From: Vibrio halioticoli NBRC 102217
GTDB lineage: Bacteria; Pseudomonadota; Gammaproteobacteria; Enterobacterales; Vibrionaceae
Assembly: GCF_000496695.1 (NCBI RefSeq)
Contig: NZ_BAUJ01000019.1
Coordinates: 1-64,000 of the forward strand
Direction of reading: 5' to 3'
Length of the DNA stretch: 64,000 nt
Part shown: in pieces, positions 1-8,190 of the stretch
How the letters are laid out: every line of letters begins with the position of its first letter
How positions within the stretch are numbered: position 1 is the stretch's first letter
Notes under the pieces: model-generated
The model's input: the letters and a program-made list of their open reading frames with translations, nothing else
What the model was told of the DNA's origin: nothing
Database searches by the model: none
Translations under genes and position numbers: made by a program

Positions 1-27
1 CGATTGGTATAAGAACACCGATTCAAT

Positions 28-64
28 AAAAAACGGCCATGTGCATCACACATGGCCGTTTTTA
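28..64. terminator. Bidirectional rho-independent terminator after add
   Basis: A 13-bp perfect stem (31-43 with 49-61) with a 5-nt loop is flanked by an A-run on the left and a T-run on the right, so it can terminate in both directions. It lies 40 nt beyond the stop of the minus-strand adenosine deaminase gene. Confidence 0.85.
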
Positions 65-99
65 TATCAATTCTAGTGAGTCATTCACTCTCTTGGGTT

Positions 100-1101
100 T
101 TACAACTCGTCGACGTAATTTCGAAGCTCTTGTTTGATTTCATCACTGGCAAAGCTTTGATCTACGCTGTTTAAATAGATAGACACATAGTCTTTCTGCG
201 AAAGATAAAACTGCTCACAGACTTTTTGCACTTCTTGAGTCATGGTGGTATTGGATACTGTTCTGTTATCCGTATTGATGGTCACTGCCAGACCTTGTTT
301 ATAAAAGCGCTTAGCTGGGTGTGACTCTATATCTTGGACTGCTTTAGTTTGTACATTACTGCTAGGGCAAGTCTCTAAGCCCACATTACCATTGCGTACG
401 GCTTTAAAACCACCGGAATGATCAATGATATGGATGCCATGTCCAATACGTTCCGCTTTTAAAAGCTCAATCGCATCTTGTACATTTTGTCCATTACCTT
501 GTTCACCCGCGTGTATGGTGACGTGAAACCCTTTTTTACGTGCATACTTGGCTTCTTTTACGAAGTCATGGCAGAAATCTGCCGCTTCAGCACCTGCAAG
601 ATCAAACGCAACCACGCCTTTAGTTAAGTATTTAGCGCCTTCATCGATAACCAGCTGAATGTCGTCTTTTGGCATAGTGCGTAAAATACACAGGATATAG
701 TTGCCACGGATATCGTAGTCAAGTTCTGCGCGTTTCATACCTTTGACGACAGATGAAATGATTTGCTTAACGGTTAACCCCTTTGCTGTATGCAATAGAG
801 GCGCAAATCTCAGTTCAAGATATTTGACGTTTTCTTTAGCGGCATCTTCAAACACTTCATAAGAAATTCGTTCTAGAGCCTTTTCAGTTTGCATCACTTG
901 TAGAGGCAACTCAAAACGAGTCAGATACTCTTTTAGGTCAACACAGGTTTCCGGTGCAATCATTAAGTTTCGGATCACCTCAACGTCTTGGCTAGGTAAT
1001 TCGATGTTTTGACCTTCTGCTAGGTCAATGATTGTTTCTGGTCGCACACTGCCATCTAAATGGCAATGCAGGTCAATTTTTGGCAGAGAGCAAAAATTCA
1101 T
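100..1101 (-). CDS. add: Adenosine deaminase
   Basis: 333 residues, full length for the family. Catalyses hydrolytic deamination of (deoxy)adenosine to (deoxy)inosine in cytosolic purine salvage. The N-terminal [16 protein letters not shown] carries the HxH zinc ligands and the following HAGE-type motif (VTIHAGEQG) holds the third His and the catalytic Glu; SINTDN-type [10 protein letters not shown] near residue 275 supplies the last metal/catalytic Asp. The ATG at 1101 has an AAGGTGA ribosome site. A purine riboswitch aptamer sits about 45 nt upstream, so translation is probably induced by adenine as known for V. vulnificus add. Confidence 0.95.
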   Translation of the reverse strand: MNFCSLPKIDLHCHLDGSVRPETIIDLAEGQNIELPSQDVEVIRNLMIAPETCVDLKEYLTRFELPLQVMQTEKALERISYEVFEDAAKENVKYLELRFAPLLHTAKGLTVKQIISSVVKGMKRAELDYDIRGNYILCILRTMPKDDIQLVIDEGAKYLTKGVVAFDLAGAEAADFCHDFVKEAKYARKKGFHVTIHAGEQGNGQNVQDAIELLKAERIGHGIHIIDHSGGFKAVRNGNVGLETCPSSNVQTKAVQDIESHPAKRFYKQGLAVTINTDNRTVSNTTMTQEVQKVCEQFYLSQKDYVSIYLNSVDQSFASDEIKQELRNYVDEL

Positions 1102-1144
1102 AAGTCGTCACCTTTATATAAGAGACATGAATAAATAAAGACAA

Positions 1145-1216
1145 TGAATTCATAATCAAAGGTTATTGGCCTTTGGTAGAGACTCCCACACCGTATCAGG
1201 GGGATTATATGAAGCT
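1145..1216 (-). promoter_or_regulatory. Adenine-sensing purine riboswitch (add leader)
   Basis: On the minus strand the sequence carries the purine aptamer hallmarks: P1 strands TTCATA/TATGAA, the ATATAATC junction, the P2 loop TGATACG, the central GGGAGTCTCTACC, P3 and the closing TTGATTATGAA. The base equivalent to position 74 is U, the adenine-specifying choice (C would mean guanine). It closely parallels the studied V. vulnificus add aptamer and lies between the promoter region and the add Shine-Dalgarno, consistent with translational control. Confidence 0.93.
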
Positions 1217-1327
1217 CGATTGCGAGCTGATTTTAGCAACACAAACGCCTTGTTACAAACTGTAAAGAGTAGGAAAAATGGGAAATTACTATGAATCAAT
1301 CACTTATTTGTAGTTTTGTATGACAAC

Positions 1328-1343
1328 TACCCAAAGAGGGGTA
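1328..1343 (+). promoter_or_regulatory. NarP/NarL-type 7-2-7 heptamer pair
   Basis: TACCCAA-AG-AGGGGTA matches the inverted TACYYMT-N2-AKRRGTA site of NarP/NarL with one deviation. It is centred 28 bp upstream of the FNR box, the usual arrangement of nitrate/nitrite-responsive activation of nirB. Seen directly in sequence; regulator identity is inferred. Confidence 0.6.
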
Positions 1344-1356
1344 TATTTGGGTGAAA

Positions 1357-1370
1357 TTGATCTGGATCAA
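1357..1370 (+). promoter_or_regulatory. FNR box of the nir promoter
   Basis: TTGATCTGGATCAA is a perfect FNR half-site pair (TTGAT-N4-ATCAA). A good -10 (TACAAT, 1392-1397) lies downstream so that the box is centred about 41 bp before the expected start of transcription, i.e. a class II FNR promoter. Predicts anaerobic induction of nirBDC. Confidence 0.85.
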
Positions 1371-1438
1371 TTTTACAATGCCGTTCCTACATACAATCGC
1401 GCAAGTTTTGTAAATTTTAAAGTTTAAAGGAATCCACT

Positions 1439-3997
1439 ATGAGCAAGATGAAGCTAGTTATCATCGGGAACGGCATGGTTGGACATCGTTATATTGAAGA
1501 TCTGGTAGAAAAAACAGATGTTTCAAATATGGATATTACCGTGTTCTGTGAAGAGCCCCGTATTGCCTATGATCGAGTCCACCTTTCTTCGTATTTTTCT
1601 CACCATACCGCTGAAGAGCTTTCTCTTGTTAAAGAAGGTTTCTATGAAAAACATGGGATTAACGTTTTAATTGGTGAACGCGCTATTAACGTTAACCGCG
1701 AAAACCGCATTGTGCATTCTAGTACGGGTCGTGAAATTGCCTATGACAAATTGGTGATGGCAACCGGTTCTTACCCATTTGTACCGCCTATCAAAGGTAA
1801 CGAAAGCAAAGACTGCTTTGTTTACCGTACTATCGAAGATTTAAAATCCATAGAAGCAACAGCCAAAAACAGCACAGTAGGTGTGGTTGTTGGTGGTGGT
1901 TTGCTTGGCCTTGAAGCGGCAGGTGCACTGCGCGCATTGGGCGTGGAAACGCACGTGGTTGAATTTGCACCTAAACTGATGGCCGAACAGCTTGACCAAG
2001 CGGGCGGCAATCAACTGCGTCAGAAGATTGAGCGTATGGGCGTGAATGTTCACACTAGTAAAAATACCCTAGAAATTGCCCCTGAAGGTAAAGAGTTGCG
2101 TAACGTTATGCGTTTCGCTGACGGCAGTGAACTTGAAACTGACTTTATTGTGTTCTCTGCAGGTATTCGTCCGCAAGACAAACTGGCGCGTCAAATGGCA
2201 TTAGATATCGCGCCTCGCGGCGGTATTGCGATCAACAACCATTGCCAAACGTCAGACGACAATATCTACGCTATCGGTGAATGTGCGTCGTGGAATCAAC
2301 ATTTCTACGGGCTAGTTGCGCCGGGTTACAAAATGGCAACCGTAGCCGTGGATCATATTGTTGGCAATGAAAGCCAGTTTGAAGGCGCTGATATGAGCGC
2401 AAAATTGAAGCTGCTTGGCGTAAAAGTAGGTTCAATTGGTGACGCAAATGGTCGCACTCCTGGCTGTAAAAGCTTTGTTTATCAAAATGAAGAGCTAGAA
2501 GTCTACAAGCGTTTGATTGTTTCTGAAGATGGCAAAAAACTGCTTGGCGCTGTTATGGTCGGTGATACCTCTGACTATGGCGATTTGTTGCAGCTGATGC
2601 TCAATGAAATCGAGCTTCCAGAACACCCTGATGCCTTGATTCTTCCTGCACACGCCGGCGCAGAAAAACCGACTCTTGGGGCGGATGCTCTGCCAGAAAG
2701 TGCGGTAATTTGTTCTTGTTTTGATGTGACTAAAGGTCAAATCGCAAAAGCGGTCGCTGATGGTCATCATACAGTGGCAGATATTAAAGCTGTGACTAAC
2801 GCGGGCACCGGTTGCGGTGGCTGTATTCCTCTTGTGACGTCGGTACTTAATGCTGAGCTTGCTAAAGCAGGCGTGGAAGTGAAAAGCGATGTTTGTGAGC
2901 ACTTTGCGTATTCGCGACAAGAGCTATTCCACCTTATTCGCATTGAAGAGATCAAAACCTTTGATGAGTTATTAGAGAAGTACGGTAAAGGTTACGGCTG
3001 TGAAGTGTGTAAACCTTTAGTGGGCTCTATCTTAGCGTCTTGCTGGGGCGAGCATATTCTTAAACCGCAACTGGTTAAGCTGCACGATACCAACGATAAC
3101 TTCCTCGGTAACATCCAAAAAGACGGCACTTACTCTGTTATCCCACGTATGGCCGGCGGTGAAGTGACTCCGCAAGCCTTAGCAGCGTTGGCAAATGTAG
3201 CGGCGGAATATGACTTATACACCAAAGTGACCGGCGCACAGCGTATCGGTTTATTTGGCGCACACAAAGACGATCTTCCAGCCATTTGGCGCAAACTGAT
3301 TGAAGCGGGCTTTGAAACAGGCCAAGCGTACGCTAAAGCACTGCGTATGGCGAAAACCTGTGTTGGTTCTACTTGGTGTCGTTATGGCGTGCAAGATTCT
3401 GTGGGCCTTGGCTCTATGATTGAAAATCGCTACAAGGGCATTCGTACGCCACATAAGATGAAGTTTGGTGTGTCAGGTTGTACTCGTGAATGTGCCGAAG
3501 CTCAAGGTAAAGATTTAGGCATTATTGCTACCGATGCGGGCTGGAATATGTACGTATGTGGTAATGGCGGCATGAAACCTCGCCATGCTGATTTACTGGC
3601 AACCGACCTTGATCAAGAAACTCTGATCAAATACATCGACCGCTTCATGATGTTCTACATTCGCACGGCTGCGCCACTGCAACGCACGTCAGTGTGGCTA
3701 GAAAACCTAGAAGGTGGCGTTGACTACTTACGTGACGTGATTGTGGAAGACAAGCTTAACATCAACGCTCAGCTTGAAGCCGATGTAGCAAAACTTGTTG
3801 AAGAATATCGCTGTGAGTGGACTGACACTATCAACGATGAACAACAGTTGACTCGTTTCTCGCACTTTATTAACTCAGATCTTCGTGATGATAACGTTGT
3901 CTTTGTTGATGCACGTGAGCAACACCGCCCAGCGACCTTCACGGAAAAACATCCTGAAGCCAAAGGCGACATCTTTCACGAAGCGATTATTGATTAA
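1439..3997 (+). CDS. nirB: NAD(P)H nitrite reductase, large subunit
   Basis: 852 residues. Cytoplasmic siroheme enzyme reducing nitrite to ammonium with NAD(P)H. Domains in order: FAD/NAD-binding oxidoreductase (GNGMVG at residues 10-15 and a second VVGGGLLGLEAA nucleotide site), a BFD-like [2Fe-2S] domain (CSCFD then GTGCGGC), and the nitrite/sulfite reductase half-repeat with the [4Fe-4S]-siroheme cysteines in CVGSTWC and GCTREC. First gene of nirB-nirD-nirC-cobA, behind NarP and FNR sites. The start ATG follows AAAGGA. Large antisense frames inside it are shadows. Confidence 0.97.
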   Translation: MSKMKLVIIGNGMVGHRYIEDLVEKTDVSNMDITVFCEEPRIAYDRVHLSSYFSHHTAEELSLVKEGFYEKHGINVLIGERAINVNRENRIVHSSTGREIAYDKLVMATGSYPFVPPIKGNESKDCFVYRTIEDLKSIEATAKNSTVGVVVGGGLLGLEAAGALRALGVETHVVEFAPKLMAEQLDQAGGNQLRQKIERMGVNVHTSKNTLEIAPEGKELRNVMRFADGSELETDFIVFSAGIRPQDKLARQMALDIAPRGGIAINNHCQTSDDNIYAIGECASWNQHFYGLVAPGYKMATVAVDHIVGNESQFEGADMSAKLKLLGVKVGSIGDANGRTPGCKSFVYQNEELEVYKRLIVSEDGKKLLGAVMVGDTSDYGDLLQLMLNEIELPEHPDALILPAHAGAEKPTLGADALPESAVICSCFDVTKGQIAKAVADGHHTVADIKAVTNAGTGCGGCIPLVTSVLNAELAKAGVEVKSDVCEHFAYSRQELFHLIRIEEIKTFDELLEKYGKGYGCEVCKPLVGSILASCWGEHILKPQLVKLHDTNDNFLGNIQKDGTYSVIPRMAGGEVTPQALAALANVAAEYDLYTKVTGAQRIGLFGAHKDDLPAIWRKLIEAGFETGQAYAKALRMAKTCVGSTWCRYGVQDSVGLGSMIENRYKGIRTPHKMKFGVSGCTRECAEAQGKDLGIIATDAGWNMYVCGNGGMKPRHADLLATDLDQETLIKYIDRFMMFYIRTAAPLQRTSVWLENLEGGVDYLRDVIVEDKLNINAQLEADVAKLVEEYRCEWTDTINDEQQLTRFSHFINSDLRDDNVVFVDAREQHRPATFTEKHPEAKGDIFHEAIID

Positions 3998-4011
3998 TAA
4001 GGGGAGTCACA

Positions 4012-4335
4012 ATGAGTTACCAATCGATCTGTAATATCGACGACATCGTAGCGGGAACAGGCGTTTGTGCGCTAGTTGATGGCCAACAAGTTGCGGTATT
4101 TAGACCTTCAAAAGAACAGAAGGTGTTTGCTATTTCAAACACTGACCCTTTTGCTCAATCAAATGTGCTTTCACGCGGATTGATCGTGGAACACAAAGAA
4201 GAGCTTTGGGTAGCCAGCCCGTTAAAGAAACAGCGCTTTAACTTAAGCACAGGCGTATGCATGGAAGACGAGCGTTTTAACGTTCGCGCTTTCAAAGCTC
4301 GCGTGACTAAAGGCGCAGTTGAAATTTCTGCATAA
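4012..4335 (+). CDS. nirD: Nitrite reductase, small subunit
   Basis: 107 residues, Rieske-fold small subunit of the NirBD complex. As in other NirD proteins the fold lacks the CxH cluster ligands of true Rieske proteins. It begins 14 nt after nirB with a GGGGAG ribosome site and is clearly cotranscribed. Cytoplasmic, partner of NirB. Confidence 0.93.
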   Translation: MSYQSICNIDDIVAGTGVCALVDGQQVAVFRPSKEQKVFAISNTDPFAQSNVLSRGLIVEHKEELWVASPLKKQRFNLSTGVCMEDERFNVRAFKARVTKGAVEISA

Positions 4336-4432
4336 GAGATTTAATAGCGAAAAGGTTTCTTGTCTTGCCTTGGTTTTTCCAGGGTAAGGGCAGGGAGCCT
4401 TTGACTATTCAATTTTAACTTTTAACTTTTAT

Positions 4433-5284
4433 ATGGATAGCAAAATGAATGATTTTAAACCGGCAGAATTTGTGCAGACAATGGTTGATGTTGGCGAAGC
4501 CAAGGTAAAAACCAGCGCAAGAGATCTTATTCTTCGTGGCATTATGGCAGGTATTATCTTGTCTATCGCTGTGGTAGTTGCCATTACTGCCATTGTACAA
4601 ACCGGTATCGGTGTGGTGGGTGCGCTTGTATTCCCTGTGGGATTCTGCATTTTAAGCTTGATGGGCTACGATTTGGTCACGGGCGCTTTTGGTCTAGCAC
4701 CATTGGCAAAATTTGATAATCGTAAAGGCGTCACTTGGGGTAAAGTACTGCGTTGTTGGGGCTTGGTGGGTCTTGGTAACCTTATTGGTTCACTGATTGT
4801 GGCTTACTTAGTTGCGGTATCACTAACAGCAAACTTTTCAATTGAACCTAACGCGGTTGCACACAAATTTATCGCAGCTTCTACTGCACGTACCGTAGGT
4901 TTTGAAAACATGGGTATGGATGGATGGATTACTTGTTTCGTACGCGGTATTTTCTGTAACTTAATGGTATGTCTTGGCGTTATTGGCAACATGACCTCTC
5001 GTACAGTGGCAGGTAAAGTGGTAGCCATGTGGTTACCTATCTTCATCTTCTTTGCCTTAGTATTTGAGCATACTGTAGTGAACATGTTCCTATTCCCACT
5101 AGGTATGATGCTAGGTGCTGATTTTGGTATTGCAACTTGGTTGAACTTTAACCTTATCCCAACAATTTTAGGTAATATCGTTGGTGGTTTATTCTTTACC
5201 TGTGTGCCGCTTTACCTTACTCATATTAAAACAGCGCCAGCCATTGAAGCGCAACAAGAGAAAGTACAAAAAGTAACAGCTTAA
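4433..5284 (+). CDS. nirC: Nitrite channel of the formate/nitrite transporter family
   Basis: 283 residues as drawn; a start at 4445 (MNDFKPAEFVQ) is at least as likely because GGATAG lies just before it. FNT-family pentameric inner-membrane channel with six hydrophobic segments and family signatures such as the FVRGIFCNLMVCLG segment. It would import nitrite for NirBD. It lies 97 nt downstream of nirD in the same orientation, as in other nir operons. Confidence 0.93.
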   Translation: MDSKMNDFKPAEFVQTMVDVGEAKVKTSARDLILRGIMAGIILSIAVVVAITAIVQTGIGVVGALVFPVGFCILSLMGYDLVTGAFGLAPLAKFDNRKGVTWGKVLRCWGLVGLGNLIGSLIVAYLVAVSLTANFSIEPNAVAHKFIAASTARTVGFENMGMDGWITCFVRGIFCNLMVCLGVIGNMTSRTVAGKVVAMWLPIFIFFALVFEHTVVNMFLFPLGMMLGADFGIATWLNFNLIPTILGNIVGGLFFTCVPLYLTHIKTAPAIEAQQEKVQKVTA

Positions 5285-5290
5285 GTACAA

Positions 5291-5325
5291 AATGGTCTTA
5301 TCGTGCTCGGTACGATAAGGCCATT
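5291..5325 (+). terminator. Hairpin between nirC and cobA
   Basis: A roughly 15-bp stem (AATGGTCTTATCGT pairing with ACGATAAGGCCATT, one G-U) closes a short loop. Only a broken T-run follows, so it may be a partial terminator, attenuator or mRNA-end stabiliser within the operon. Confidence 0.5.
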
Positions 5326-5380
5326 ATTTATAACAAGTGATCTGAGGTTTTGCATAGGTCACTTCTTATAAATAATATTT

Positions 5381-6154
5381 GTGAGCTTTACGATGACATG
5401 TAACCCAACCTCAATAAATTCAACGGGATTTGTCTCTTTAGTGGGCGCCGGTCCTGGTGATCCTGATCTATTAACGGTAAAAGCACTGCGTCTAATTCAA
5501 AAAGCGGATGTGGTTGTTTACGATCGCTTGGTCTCTGAAGAGATCATGGCGTTGGTTAACCCTGCTGCGCAAAGAATCTATGTAGGCAAGCGTCTTAACC
5601 ATCATTGCGTTCCACAAGATCAAATTAACCAAGTGTTGATTGACCAAGCAAAGCAAAATAAGCATGTCGTGCGCCTAAAAGGCGGCGATCCCTTTATTTT
5701 TGGTCGTGGCGGGGAAGAACTAGAGAAATTGGCTGATGAGCAAATTCCATTTGAAGTGGTGCCTGGGATTACTGCCGCTTCCGGATGCACGGCTTATGCA
5801 GGGATACCGCTGACTCACCGTGATCATGCGCAAAGTGTGCATTTTATAACGGGTCACTTGAAAAAAGAGGGCATGGATATTGATTGGGCGAGTCTAGCAA
5901 AAGGTAACACCACATTAGTCTTTTATATGGGGCTTAAAGAGAGCGCTAATATTCAGCACAAGCTGACTGAGGCCGGTCTTTCTGAGCATACATCGATTGC
6001 CATTATTGAACGTGGCACTACGGCACAACAGCGTGTTCTGACAGGACAATTAAGTGACTTGTCGAACATTGCTGAGCAAGCGATTAGCCCATCTTTAATT
6101 GTGGTGGGTAGTGTAACTAGTTTACATTCTCAATTGAACTGGTTTAACAGATAA
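5381..6154 (+). CDS. cobA: Uroporphyrinogen-III C-methyltransferase (SUMT)
   Basis: 257 residues from GTG; an ATG at 5393 is the alternative start. SAM-dependent methylation of uroporphyrinogen III to precorrin-2, first step of siroheme synthesis, which supplies the NirB cofactor. Family motifs: [12 protein letters not shown] near the N terminus, YDRLVS, and [16 protein letters not shown]. It is a stand-alone SUMT, without the CysG dehydrogenase/ferrochelatase half. The nirBDC-cobA arrangement is common in gammaproteobacteria. Confidence 0.92.
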   Translation: MSFTMTCNPTSINSTGFVSLVGAGPGDPDLLTVKALRLIQKADVVVYDRLVSEEIMALVNPAAQRIYVGKRLNHHCVPQDQINQVLIDQAKQNKHVVRLKGGDPFIFGRGGEELEKLADEQIPFEVVPGITAASGCTAYAGIPLTHRDHAQSVHFITGHLKKEGMDIDWASLAKGNTTLVFYMGLKESANIQHKLTEAGLSEHTSIAIIERGTTAQQRVLTGQLSDLSNIAEQAISPSLIVVGSVTSLHSQLNWFNR

Positions 6155-6473
6155 TATGTAGAACAGAAGCTCTATTTTGCGGGAATATAACGGATCAAAG
6201 TTATAGTTATACTGATTTATCTAGAAGAGTTCGTTAGGTTTATTGTTTTTAAGTTAATTAATGTTATTTGCCTTATTTTATGCCTTTAAATCAACCGTAT
6301 AACAACGCTTTTTGTTACGTTATTTTCAGCTTTAGTTGTGAACTAGGTAGGGTTTTTAAGCTTTAATAGCGTAAAAACACCGAAAACAATCCATTCTTAC
6401 TATAACAAGTTGTAATATAAAGCTTCAGGAGAACCTTCAAAGTAATACATTGCTTTAGCAGGGAAAGCTAAAT
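6155..6473. other. Intergenic region, AT-rich, no gene seen
   Basis: About 320 bp without a credible ORF. Just before the next gene the sequence TTTAGC-AGGGAA-AGCTAAA can fold so that the Shine-Dalgarno AGGGA lies in a small loop. No strong promoter could be assigned by eye. Confidence 0.4.
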
Positions 6474-7316
6474 ATGAAAAAACCTTCTCTGAGAGTGACA
6501 CCATTCTCAGGTACTCTAGTGTATTTCCTAGGGTTAGTACTAGTGACAACACTTTCTACTTATCAAGGATATTCGGCGTCTGTCCCACAAGCGTCTTTCT
6601 TTGTACATAGTTGGAAGTGGCTGATCAGTATCCTCTTTTGTTGGGGGCTATTACTGATCTTTTTTACTAGTGCAAGACAAACCCTTAGAGCAATTTGGGC
6701 ACTAGTCGCCATTATTGCCGCGTTAGGTATTGGCTGTTTTGCTGGTTCGCATACCAAACAGCCAATTCGTGAGGAACTTGTACTCTCTTTGACGACGTTA
6801 TCCTCGGTGGCGCAAAACACCCCAGAGCCTATCGTTCTGCCACAACCAACGGAACTGAGCCCAAGCTTTCAACAAGCAGTGATGGAGTCAGGTTGGTACT
6901 CTATTTTAGATCTCTCACGTCTGCAAAATGATCGTAATCTTATCGAAAGCTACGCCATTATTAAGGATACCCGCTCGGTTATTTTTAATCATTTGCTGAA
7001 AACACAACAAAAAGTGCATGATCTTGAGCAAGAGCTTTATGAGCATGAAGCGAGCGCTGAAATTGAAGCAAGCTATATTGACGCACAAATTTTGCATGCC
7101 AAACAGCAGAAGAAATTATGGGAATCGGAGCTATCGGCCATTAATGAAGTGCAAAGTATTATCCAAATGCTTGATGCCAATCGCGATGGTTGGGTAATAC
7201 AAGATGGTGCTATCGTCTTTTTCTCTCATTTAGATACTCGACAATTTAAAGATATCACGACAAGAATCCAAGCCATTGCAACCCATCAGAAAAAATTAAT
7301 TGAAGCCGAAAATTAA
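6474..7316 (+). CDS. Uncharacterised inner-membrane protein with coiled-coil tail
   Basis: 280 residues; not recognised. Three hydrophobic segments (roughly residues 13-30, 43-62, 68-90) are followed by a soluble, strongly charged region (about 150-280) rich in Glu, Gln and Lys with heptad-like spacing, probably a coiled coil. Starts at ATG after AGGGAAAGC. It stands alone between the nir operon and the convergent lipoprotein gene, so context gives no function. Confidence 0.7.
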   Translation: MKKPSLRVTPFSGTLVYFLGLVLVTTLSTYQGYSASVPQASFFVHSWKWLISILFCWGLLLIFFTSARQTLRAIWALVAIIAALGIGCFAGSHTKQPIREELVLSLTTLSSVAQNTPEPIVLPQPTELSPSFQQAVMESGWYSILDLSRLQNDRNLIESYAIIKDTRSVIFNHLLKTQQKVHDLEQELYEHEASAEIEASYIDAQILHAKQQKKLWESELSAINEVQSIIQMLDANRDGWVIQDGAIVFFSHLDTRQFKDITTRIQAIATHQKKLIEAEN

Positions 7317-7628
7317 TTATCACGCTTATCTAGCAATCACTTTATCCTTATCTTCCCCAATGCTACTTTGATGACACTTAATTCATGCACATGCATGAGT
7401 GCTGTTATATTTATTGCATTAGGGAAGGGGGCTTTCCCGTCATACTAAATAACGGGTTATTCTAGCTTGTTAAAATGCTCGATAATTGGGTTAGAATGTT
7501 TGATGGTAAAATAATTACTTATCGAAAAATTCCGCTTTGTTATCGAGCACTTTTCCTGCGCTATTAGTGATCACTTACTGAGTGTGATTAGTATTCGATA
7601 TATTAATATTCGATATCAATATTCGACA
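7317..7628. other. Intergenic region with dispersed repeat and short tandem repeats
   Basis: Convergent intergenic space. It contains a copy of a dispersed repeat (7548-7595) and next to it three approximate tandem copies of ATTCGATATTAAT between about 7592 and 7632. No gene seen. Confidence 0.6.
7548..7595 (-). repeat. Dispersed short repeat, copy 1
   Basis: On the minus strand this reads AATACTAATCACACTCAGTA then AGTGATCAC...TAGCGCAGGAAAAGTG and matches the plus-strand sequence at 39308-39355 in all but a few positions over about 48 bp. It contains the palindromic core AGTGATCACT. Function unknown. Confidence 0.8.
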
Positions 7629-8174
7629 TTAATACAGGATAGTATTTTGATCCTCATTGATGATGTATTGCAGTGGTTCAGAGCCATCATAAAACCATAT
7701 TTCAGCTAATAATGAACTGTATTGCTGGGCATAGGTAATATCGATTTCAGCGGCTCCTTTCGTCAGTGAACTGTTGGCGATTCGATAGGAATAGTCAGGT
7801 ATATAGCGACCATCATCGGTGGTTTTATATTGGCTATACAAGGAGATGTAAGCACGTTCGGTGCTAAATCCCCCAATATCTACTATTAAGCTCTTTGAGC
7901 GAGTGGGATCATAGTCAAAGTCTGCGGGTACGGTAAGATCTTGCATGGAGCGCAGAGTGGCTGTTTCTGGCGCACTTTTCGGTACAGGGATTTCCTCGAC
8001 TAACGTCGTATCATCATTGGCTATGGGTGTTTCAATCGCTGAGGAATCAGTTTGTGGCCCTTCTGATGAATCAGAGCCACCTCCGCCACAACCGATTAAC
8101 ACACTGCTTAGCATAGCGCTGATGGTTAGCGTCGATAACGTAGGATGTGTTGTCCATTTGGTTAATGTATTCAT
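7629..8174 (-). CDS. Small secreted lipoprotein, unknown function
   Basis: 181 residues starting MNTLTKWTTH; the longer frame would overlap the upstream gene, and GAGGT precedes this ATG. A signal sequence ends in the lipobox LIGC, followed by a Gly/Ser-rich linker and an acidic stretch, so it is probably outer-membrane anchored. The rest is a small beta-rich domain I do not recognise. It lies 16 nt after the LruC-domain gene and is probably cotranscribed with it. Confidence 0.8.
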   Translation of the reverse strand: MNTLTKWTTHPTLSTLTISAMLSSVLIGCGGGGSDSSEGPQTDSSAIETPIANDDTTLVEEIPVPKSAPETATLRSMQDLTVPADFDYDPTRSKSLIVDIGGFSTERAYISLYSQYKTTDDGRYIPDYSYRIANSSLTKGAAEIDITYAQQYSSLLAEIWFYDGSEPLQYIINEDQNTILY

Positions 8175-8190
8175 AATGATGACCTCTGCG

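Noticed and set aside
1822-2955. Several antisense open frames inside nirB
   Set aside because: Shadows of a strongly coding gene; no ribosome sites and no recognisable protein features.
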